From NCBI GenBank assembly GCA_910577035.1, contig CAJTKW010000003.1, positions 6,627 through 17,805 on the forward strand: 11,179 nt of DNA, read 5' to 3'. Each line of letters opens with the position of its first letter. Position 1 is the stretch's first letter. Shown here one piece after another: positions 6,360 to 11,179 of the stretch. A model generated the notes under the pieces. That model was not told where the DNA came from, did no database searches, and worked only from the letters and a program-made list of their open reading frames with translations. This stretch comes from an uncultured Acetatifactor sp. (GTDB lineage: Bacteria; Bacillota; Clostridia; Lachnospirales; Lachnospiraceae). Position numbers and translations under genes: made by a program.

Positions 6360-7613
6360 ATGGATTCTATTCACATATGGGGCGGTGTGGCCCTGCAGGG
6401 AGAAGTATGTATCCAGGGTTCCAAAAACGCGACGCTTCCGATTCTGGCAGCGACGCTGCTTACAGGTGAATGTTCTTATATCGGGAATTGTCCCAGAATA
6501 TCGGACGTGTATGCAATGACCAGCCTGCTGCAGAGCCTGGGATGTATTGTGAGCTGGCAGGAGAACGGGATATTGGTGGACTCGTCCAGGGTGAAGAGGG
6601 GGGATATGTGTTCTGAGGCAGTGAGAGGGATGCGTTCGTCCCTGTGCCTTTTGGGGGCCATGCTGGGAAGGTGCGGCGAAGTGGTCATGGAGCATCCGGG
6701 GGGATGCGTGATCGGTTCCCGTCCCATTGATCTGCACATTTCGGCGCTGGAGCAGATGGGTGTGGAGTTTCAGGAGGAGGCAGGCCTGCTGAAGGCCTTT
6801 GCCCCCCGGCTTCATGGTGCACGGATCCGGCTGCCCAAGCCCAGTGTGGGTGCCACGGAGAATATTATTCTTGCCGGGGTGATGGCGGAAGGGGATACGG
6901 TTCTGGAAGGGGCTGCCAGAGAACCGGAGGTTACGGCATTGTGCCGGTATCTTCAGGGCTGCGGGGCATGTATTGAAGGAATCGGGACAGAATGTCTGGG
7001 TATCAGAGGCGGACGGAAGCTGTACGGGACGGACTTCCGGGTGCCTGCAGACCGTATTGTGGCCGGAACCTATCTCCTTGCCTGCATAGGGACAGGCGGG
7101 AGCATATTTCTGGAAAATGCGCCCCGGGAAGAGATGAAGGCGGTGACCGACCTGGCCCGCCGTATGGGAGGGAAGCTTTGCATTTCCGAAAAAGGCATTT
7201 ATGTGCAGGGGCCGGACAGACCAAGGGCGGTGGAATGTATCAGAACCGAGCCGTATCCCGGGTTCCCCACAGACCTGCAGTCTGTGGCGCTGGCAGTGGA
7301 GACTGTGGGTGACGGGGATACGGTGATTGAGGAAAGAATTTTCGAGAACCGTTTCAGAGTGGTGGAAGAGCTGCGCAGAATGGGGGCGTGTATCGAGCAG
7401 ACAGATGAGGCCAGGGTATTGGTCAGAGGGGTGCCGGTTCTGCACGGGGCCTGTACGGAAGCGAAGGAGCTGCGGGGCGGGGCCGCACTGGTGGCCGCCG
7501 GACTGATGGCGCGGGGAAAGTCCTGTGTTTCAGGATGCCTGTATATATACCGCGGGTATGAAAATATCTGCAGGGACTTCAGGGAATTGGGAGCGAGGAT
7601 TATAAGTGTTTAG
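6360..7613 (+). CDS. murA: UDP-N-acetylglucosamine 1-carboxyvinyltransferase (cysteine-rich MurA)
   Basis: MurA transfers enolpyruvate from PEP to UDP-GlcNAc, the first committed step of peptidoglycan synthesis, in the cytoplasm. It has 417 residues, normal for the family. E. coli active-site positions are kept: Lys22-Asn23 in GSKNATLPIL, Arg91, Cys116 in HPGGCVIGSRPID (the fosfomycin-reactive cysteine), Arg121, Asp305 in PGFPTD and Arg398 in YRGYEN. Other signatures are SVGATENI (162-169) and REPEV (187-191). DRIVAGT (231-237) has Val where E. coli MurA has Glu. There are 20 cysteines. The ATG at 6360 is chosen: an in-frame TTG at 6351 directly abuts GAGG and is too close to it. The gene follows ftsW by 59 nt and overlaps ftsQ by 8 nt. 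It occupies the place of murG-murB in B. subtilis. Firmicutes often carry two MurA paralogues (MurA/MurZ); which one this is cannot be decided here. Confidence 0.92.
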   Translation: MDSIHIWGGVALQGEVCIQGSKNATLPILAATLLTGECSYIGNCPRISDVYAMTSLLQSLGCIVSWQENGILVDSSRVKRGDMCSEAVRGMRSSLCLLGAMLGRCGEVVMEHPGGCVIGSRPIDLHISALEQMGVEFQEEAGLLKAFAPRLHGARIRLPKPSVGATENIILAGVMAEGDTVLEGAAREPEVTALCRYLQGCGACIEGIGTECLGIRGGRKLYGTDFRVPADRIVAGTYLLACIGTGGSIFLENAPREEMKAVTDLARRMGGKLCISEKGIYVQGPDRPRAVECIRTEPYPGFPTDLQSVALAVETVGDGDTVIEERIFENRFRVVEELRRMGACIEQTDEARVLVRGVPVLHGACTEAKELRGGAALVAAGLMARGKSCVSGCLYIYRGYENICRDFRELGARIISV

Positions 7614-8334
7614 AAGGAAAAAAGCAATTGTCATCATATTGGTGCTCGCGGTCCTGGCTGCGGTGGCAGCAGGGGCGGGATATTATATTATGACCACATA
7701 CACGGTGCGGCAGGTATATGTGGAGGGAAACGTGCATTACACCGAGGAGGAAATCAAGGAGATCGTCATGGACGGTCCCCTTGGCAATAATTCCCTGTAT
7801 CTCTCCTTGAAATACCGGAATAAGGGCGTGGAAGACGTGCCCTTTGTGGACGTGATGGATGTGAAGGTGCCGGCGCCGGATACGATTAAGATCATTGTCT
7901 ACGAAAAGGCCCTGACAGGATATGTGAAGTTCATGGACACCTTTATGTATTTTGATAAGGACGGTTATGTGGTGGAAAGCTCAGGCATGCGGACCGCAGG
8001 CGTGCCTGAGATCATAGGGCTGGAATTCGATTACATGATAGTGGGACAGGAGCTTCCGGTGGAGGATCGGAACGTGTTCAACAGTATTCTGAGCATCACA
8101 AGGCTTCTGAATAAGTATGAGCTGAGGGCGGACAAGCTTTACTTTAAGGAAGGCGGTGAAATTACGGTCAGCTTCGGCAATGTGAAGGTAGCCCTGGGAA
8201 ATGATGTGAATACCCTCGACGACAAGATCATGCTGCTTCCGGAGCTGCTGCCGAAGCTGGCGGACCAGAGCGGCACACTTCAGATGCAGACCTATGGGGA
8301 GAGCGGTGGACGGTACGTATTTAAGCCGGAATGA
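7606..8334 (+). CDS. ftsQ: Cell division protein DivIB/FtsQ (POTRA domain)
   Basis: A bitopic divisome protein that, with FtsL and DivIC, forms the complex controlling FtsW-PBP activity at the septum. It has 242 residues: a short basic cytoplasmic tail (MFRRKK), one membrane segment at about 7-29, a POTRA domain at about 33-101 (starting TVRQVYVEGN, including VPFVDVMDVKVPAPDTIKI), then a beta domain at about 102-235. The cytoplasmic tail is only about six residues, shorter than that of B. subtilis DivIB. The GTG at 7606 is chosen because GAGGA (7595-7599) lies 6 nt upstream, inside the end of murA, and because the POTRA and membrane segment follow directly. The 8-nt overlap with murA suggests translational coupling. 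The family is variable in sequence; the call rests on topology, the POTRA pattern and the position before ftsZ. Confidence 0.88.
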   Translation: MFRRKKAIVIILVLAVLAAVAAGAGYYIMTTYTVRQVYVEGNVHYTEEEIKEIVMDGPLGNNSLYLSLKYRNKGVEDVPFVDVMDVKVPAPDTIKIIVYEKALTGYVKFMDTFMYFDKDGYVVESSGMRTAGVPEIIGLEFDYMIVGQELPVEDRNVFNSILSITRLLNKYELRADKLYFKEGGEITVSFGNVKVALGNDVNTLDDKIMLLPELLPKLADQSGTLQMQTYGESGGRYVFKPE

Positions 8335-8392
8335 GTATGGAGAAATCCCGTCGGCATGATTTTTGCCGTCAAGAAACTTTTTCAGAAAATGG

Positions 8393-8421
8393 TTGCTAAA
8401 TTGATGAAATAATTATATGAT
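8393..8421 (+). promoter_or_regulatory. Sigma-A-type promoter for ftsZ
   Basis: TTGCTA (8393-8398), a 17-nt spacer, then TATGAT (8416-8421) match the TTGACA/TATAAT consensus at 4 of 6 and 5 of 6 positions in an AT-rich gap between ftsQ and ftsZ. Transcription would start near 8428, leaving a leader of about 45 nt. This would allow ftsZ to be expressed apart from the upstream genes. The 138 bp gap holds no gene. Confidence 0.55.
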
Positions 8422-8458
8422 AGTCTATATGAGTTAAAATGATGTGAATATGTTTAGA

Positions 8459-8464
8459 AGGAGG
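8459..8464 (+). promoter_or_regulatory. Strong ribosome binding site for ftsZ, fixing a TTG start
   Basis: AGGAGG (8459-8464) within gaaggaggaga is a near-perfect anti-16S match, 8 nt before the TTG at 8473. No in-frame ATG or GTG lies nearby, so it supports the TTG start. Confidence 0.8.
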
Positions 8465-8472
8465 AGATACCT

Positions 8473-9669
8473 TTGCTTGAGATTAAGACGAATGACGCTG
8501 AATCTGCGGCCAAGATAATTGTTGTCGGTGTCGGTGGCGCAGGTAATAACGCTGTGAATAGAATGATTGACGAACAGATAGACGGGGTGGACTTTATCGG
8601 TGTCAATACCGATAAGCAGGCTTTGCAGCTTTGCAAGGCGCCGAAGCTTTTACAGATCGGGGAAAAGCTTACCAAGGGACTTGGGGCCGGGGCCAAGCCG
8701 GAGATCGGCGAGAAGGCTGCAGAGGAGAGTGCAGAGGAGATTTCCACGGCGCTTAAGGGTGCGGATATGGTATTCGTCACCTGCGGTATGGGCGGCGGTA
8801 CCGGAACCGGTGCGGCTCCCGTGGTGGCCAGGCTGGCAAAGGAGATGGGAATCCTTACCGTTGGCGTGGTGACCAAGCCCTTTCGTTTTGAGGCCAAGGC
8901 AAGGATGGTCAACGCGTTAAGCGGGATCGAACATATCAAGGAGCATGTGGACACGCTGATTGTCATTCCCAATGATAAGCTTCTGGAAATTGTGGACAGG
9001 CGTACCACCATGCCGGATGCCCTTAAGAAGGCGGATGAGGTGCTGCAGCAGGCAGTGCAGGGAATTACGGACCTGATCAACGTGCCTGCCGTCATCAACC
9101 TTGATTTCGCGGATGTGCAGACGGTTATGAAGGACAAGGGGATCGCCCATATTGGGATCGGTGACGGCAAGGGGGACGACAAGGCGCTGGAAGCGGTCAA
9201 GATGGCAGTGGAAAGCCCGTTGCTGGAGACCACCATTACCGGCGCAAGCCACGTGATTATCAATGTTTCCGGAGACATCACCCTGGCTGATGCCAACGAT
9301 GCGGCAAGCTATGTACAGAATCTGGCAGGGGAGGATGTCAATATTATCTTCGGTGCAATGTATGATGCCGCCAAGTCCGACAGCTGTACCATTACGGTGA
9401 TTGCAACGGGCCTGGAGGATATGTCGGCAAGTTCGGCCCTGCAGCCCAGGCTGGGGGCAGGAACGGCTTACAGACAGCCTACCGCCCACCTGATGCCGAA
9501 TTCTCTCAAGAGCATGAACATTCAGCCCGGAGCGGGAGTACCGGGCACCCAGCAGCCCGGAGGACAGCCTGTACCGAGACCGGTGCCGGGCATCCAGAAG
9601 CCGGTTGACATCAGAAGCTCCGTGGAGGAGAAGAGCCTGAAAATACCGGACTTCCTGCAGAGAAAATAG
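8473..9669 (+). CDS. ftsZ: Cell division GTPase FtsZ
   Basis: FtsZ is the tubulin-like GTPase that polymerises into the division ring at mid-cell and, in spore formers, at the polar septum. It has 398 residues. The GTP-binding domain has VGGAGNN (20-26) and the tubulin signature GGGTGTG (107-113). The T7 loop NLDFADV (209-215) carries the aspartates that complete GTP hydrolysis in the neighbouring subunit. After the C-terminal domain comes a linker rich in Pro, Gln and Gly (about 325-385) and the conserved tail LKIPDFLQRK (389-398), the docking site for partners such as SepF. Translation starts at TTG 8473, supported by AGGAGG 8 nt upstream. It probably has its own promoter in the preceding gap, and an intrinsic terminator follows. 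No ftsA lies between ftsQ and ftsZ, as in other Lachnospiraceae-type clusters; SepF is then the likely membrane anchor (inference). Confidence 0.99.
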   Translation: MLEIKTNDAESAAKIIVVGVGGAGNNAVNRMIDEQIDGVDFIGVNTDKQALQLCKAPKLLQIGEKLTKGLGAGAKPEIGEKAAEESAEEISTALKGADMVFVTCGMGGGTGTGAAPVVARLAKEMGILTVGVVTKPFRFEAKARMVNALSGIEHIKEHVDTLIVIPNDKLLEIVDRRTTMPDALKKADEVLQQAVQGITDLINVPAVINLDFADVQTVMKDKGIAHIGIGDGKGDDKALEAVKMAVESPLLETTITGASHVIINVSGDITLADANDAASYVQNLAGEDVNIIFGAMYDAAKSDSCTITVIATGLEDMSASSALQPRLGAGTAYRQPTAHLMPNSLKSMNIQPGAGVPGTQQPGGQPVPRPVPGIQKPVDIRSSVEEKSLKIPDFLQRK

Positions 9670-9687
9670 GATACGGAAAGATAGGAA

Positions 9688-9722
9688 GCCGCGCAGCGAA
9701 AAGCTGCGCGGCAGTTGTTTTT
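9688..9722 (+). terminator. Intrinsic terminator after ftsZ
   Basis: A perfect 10-bp GC-rich stem (gccgcgcagc at 9688-9697 with gctgcgcggc at 9703-9712) closes a GAAAA loop and is followed by a T-rich run (9715-9722, ttgttttt). It lies 18 nt after the ftsZ stop and ends the plus-strand cluster before the convergent gene. The opposite side of the stem lacks a comparable T run, so it acts mainly on the plus strand. Confidence 0.9.
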
Positions 9723-9750
9723 GGATACCGTTTTGGCGGATCACGTATTT

Positions 9751-11179
9751 TTAAATAGTTTTACCTACATAGAAGCTTTCCCCAGGGCCCAGGTAGGATT
9801 CCGGAAGGGCCTGGTCCTGCCTGTGCAGAACGATTCTTTCCAGCGTGAGGTTCGGGCTGATAGGATAATATTTCAGCGAGTTTATGCCGGGCCTGCAAGT
9901 AACCGTACATCTGTATTGCTTGATATTGCTGCGGGCCTCCTCGCTCCACTGTCTGCAGGTGGGATAGAAGGCGGCAGGCTCTTTCACGGTTTCAAAGACG
10001 AATTCTTCTTCGCCGTTAAGACTGACCGCGGCCTGCATTGTCGGTTTTGCCGTGGTCGGTGTCGAGGGTGCAAAGCTGAGCTCGAGCTCATAATCCCCGC
10101 CGGTCCTGGCCTCAAAAAGATATTCAAGGGAAGGCTTGTCAGTCTTTCCCCTGAAATCGGCAGTGGAGGGATATACCTTCATGGCGCTGCCTGATCTGCC
10201 GTAGGGCTTGAGAAGCCGGAACCCGGCATGCGCTGCATCCTGCTTTGCATGATAATGCTCGGCTTCCATGGCAATATAACCGTCATACTCAATAAATGTC
10301 ATGGGCTCATAGCCCTGAAAGCTTTTGTTTTCGGCATTTACGGTTATTTCGGTCCGGGACCCGCTTCCCGAGACGATGATGCAGGCGCTGTCTTTTCCTG
10401 CAAGCAGGCTCCGGTCAATAGAAACCGTGATTCTGTCGGTGAGGGCGGTTTTGCCTTCCGTTTGGGAAAAGCTCAGCCACGGCTTATCACAGCGGATGGT
10501 ATACTCGATTTCCTCCCTGCTGCCGCAGGCAATGTCCAGCACAAACGACGGAATATCGGGACGCAGGAAATCGTTAAAGGTAAGCCTGCTATCCAGCCAT
10601 TCCCTGCCGATACTGTATTTTGTATCATCCGTTTTGCTGACAATAATTCTTGGTTTGTTTGCCGGCTCGGTATAGATCCGTAACGGATACCTGCAGTCTC
10701 CCTCATGCCAATGGAGGAAGCCAAAATGCTCGGAAAGACCGAAGCCGTTAAATTTTCCGTCCGCCACCTCGTGGAATCGTGCGGTTAAAGCACGGTCGAA
10801 GGCAATGCCGTCCTTTACCCTGTCCGCCAAAAGGTTGGCCTCGTTGCGGTTCTGTTCTGCATAAAATCTGTTCTTTGCGGCCAGGCACCACGTTTTCATA
10901 AGGTTTGCCGTGCCCACGCAGGGATAATATACAAGCTCCCAGAAGCCTGCCAGCTGCTCTTTTGCACAGCGGTCTTTGACTTTGTCACACCTATCCATAA
11001 TGGCATTACAGTCTGCTGTCAGGGCATCAGTTTCTCCGAAGTGAACAGGATGATATACCCTGTCGTTCATAACCTCCTGCTTTCTGCGTTCGCAGATCTG
11101 GATGTACCGATTGATTACCCAGGCGACATCCCTAATATCATCCCTGCCCATCATGCCCCCAAACTGCCTGTGCAGCCAC
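9751..11179 (-). CDS. Glycoside hydrolase family 115 (xylan alpha-glucuronidase), C-terminal part
   Basis: Partial gene read leftwards from the right edge; about 475 codons are visible, ending at TAA (complement of 9751-9753). GH115 enzymes remove (4-O-methyl-)glucuronic acid from xylan side chains. Recognisable features in order, numbering from the methionine at 11154: QFGG just upstream of it (end of the barrel domain), then a helical region with YYPCVGTANL (76-85), AKNRFYAEQNRNEAN (93-107) and GKFNGF (133-138). A beta-rich stretch follows, and from about 288 a C-terminal domain opening IEYDGYIAMEAEHY, typical of the GH115 C-terminal beta-sandwich. The N-terminal domain, most of the catalytic barrel and any signal peptide are outside the window. 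The methionine at 11154 is internal, not the start. It converges on ftsZ and has no functional link with the division genes; it probably begins a carbohydrate-use locus to the right (inference). Confidence 0.82.
   Translation of the reverse strand, partial: WLHRQFGGMMGRDDIRDVAWVINRYIQICERRKQEVMNDRVYHPVHFGETDALTADCNAIMDRCDKVKDRCAKEQLAGFWELVYYPCVGTANLMKTWCLAAKNRFYAEQNRNEANLLADRVKDGIAFDRALTARFHEVADGKFNGFGLSEHFGFLHWHEGDCRYPLRIYTEPANKPRIIVSKTDDTKYSIGREWLDSRLTFNDFLRPDIPSFVLDIACGSREEIEYTIRCDKPWLSFSQTEGKTALTDRITVSIDRSLLAGKDSACIIVSGSGSRTEITVNAENKSFQGYEPMTFIEYDGYIAMEAEHYHAKQDAAHAGFRLLKPYGRSGSAMKVYPSTADFRGKTDKPSLEYLFEARTGGDYELELSFAPSTPTTAKPTMQAAVSLNGEEEFVFETVKEPAAFYPTCRQWSEEARSNIKQYRCTVTCRPGINSLKYYPISPNLTLERIVLHRQDQALPESYLGPGESFYVGKTI

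Noticed and set aside
6282..7445. Long minus-strand open frame opposite murA
   Set aside because: Its translation is rich in His, Pro and Arg with no recognisable domain, and it lies opposite a well-supported murA; it is an antisense shadow of GC-rich coding sequence. The same applies to minus-strand frames at 947-1774, 2183-2752, 4369-5451, 8454-9296 and 8917-9744.
8352..8368. Hairpin CGGCA/TGCCG after ftsQ as a possible terminator
   Set aside because: The stem is only 5 bp with a 7-nt loop, and the nearest T run (8378-8382) is about 10 nt downstream, so it does not fit an intrinsic terminator well.
8450..8461. Twelve bases (tgtttagaagga) shared by the ftsQ start (7607-7618) and the ftsZ leader
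   Set aside because: One copy is coding (the MFRRKK start of ftsQ) and the other is the ftsZ Shine-Dalgarno region; a short purine-rich match of this kind is probably chance.
9715..10683. Plus-strand open frames opposite the GH115 gene (9715-10194 and 10228-10683)
   Set aside because: They show no domain pattern, the first begins inside the terminator T run, and the opposite strand encodes a convincing GH115 C-terminus.
1..11179. Search for a novel defence, mobile or CRISPR-like system
   Set aside because: No direct-repeat array, transposase, integrase, tRNA or unexplained operon was seen; nearly all of the window is accounted for by known wall, division and GH115 genes.

Overview
This window is most of a division and cell wall (dcw) cluster from a spore-forming-type Firmicute, most likely a member of the Lachnospiraceae (class Clostridia). 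I infer this from the gene order (two class B penicillin-binding proteins, mraY, murD, ftsW/spoVE, murA, divIB/ftsQ, ftsZ, with no ftsA before ftsZ), the strong AGGAGG-type ribosome binding sites, the GTG and TTG starts, the fairly GC-rich coding sequence, and a xylan-type glycoside hydrolase next to the cluster. No species can be named from this sequence alone.

Layout. Positions 1-905 hold the 3' part of a first penicillin-binding protein (PBP) with a canonical KTG motif and an unusual extracellular tail of octapeptide repeats. After a roughly 100 bp gap with a weak sporulation-type promoter candidate comes a complete second PBP (1016-2755, SpoVD/FtsI type), which carries KTA where KTG is expected. 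It overlaps mraY (2752-3717) by ATGA. murD (3751-5106), ftsW/spoVE (5125-6300) and murA (6360-7613) follow with short gaps. divIB/ftsQ (7606-8334) overlaps murA by 8 nt. A 138 bp gap carries a good sigma-A-type promoter and a strong ribosome binding site for ftsZ (8473-9669). A strong intrinsic terminator (9688-9722) closes the cluster. The convergent gene on the minus strand (9751 to the window end) is the C-terminal part of a GH115 alpha-glucuronidase.

How the genes work together. MurA begins UDP-MurNAc synthesis. MurD adds D-glutamate to UDP-MurNAc-L-Ala. MraY transfers the finished UDP-MurNAc-pentapeptide to undecaprenyl phosphate, giving lipid I. After the MurG step, FtsW/SpoVE polymerises lipid II and the partner class B PBP cross-links the strands. 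DivIB/FtsQ belongs to the membrane divisome, and FtsZ supplies the cytoplasmic ring. murE, murF, murG, murC, murB and ftsA are not in the window; murA sits where B. subtilis has murG-murB, and no ftsA lies before ftsZ.

I did not find an undescribed system. The points most worth a second look are the KTA variant in the second PBP, the octapeptide tail of the first PBP, a MurA with 20 cysteines, and a hairpin that may cover the murA ribosome binding site.
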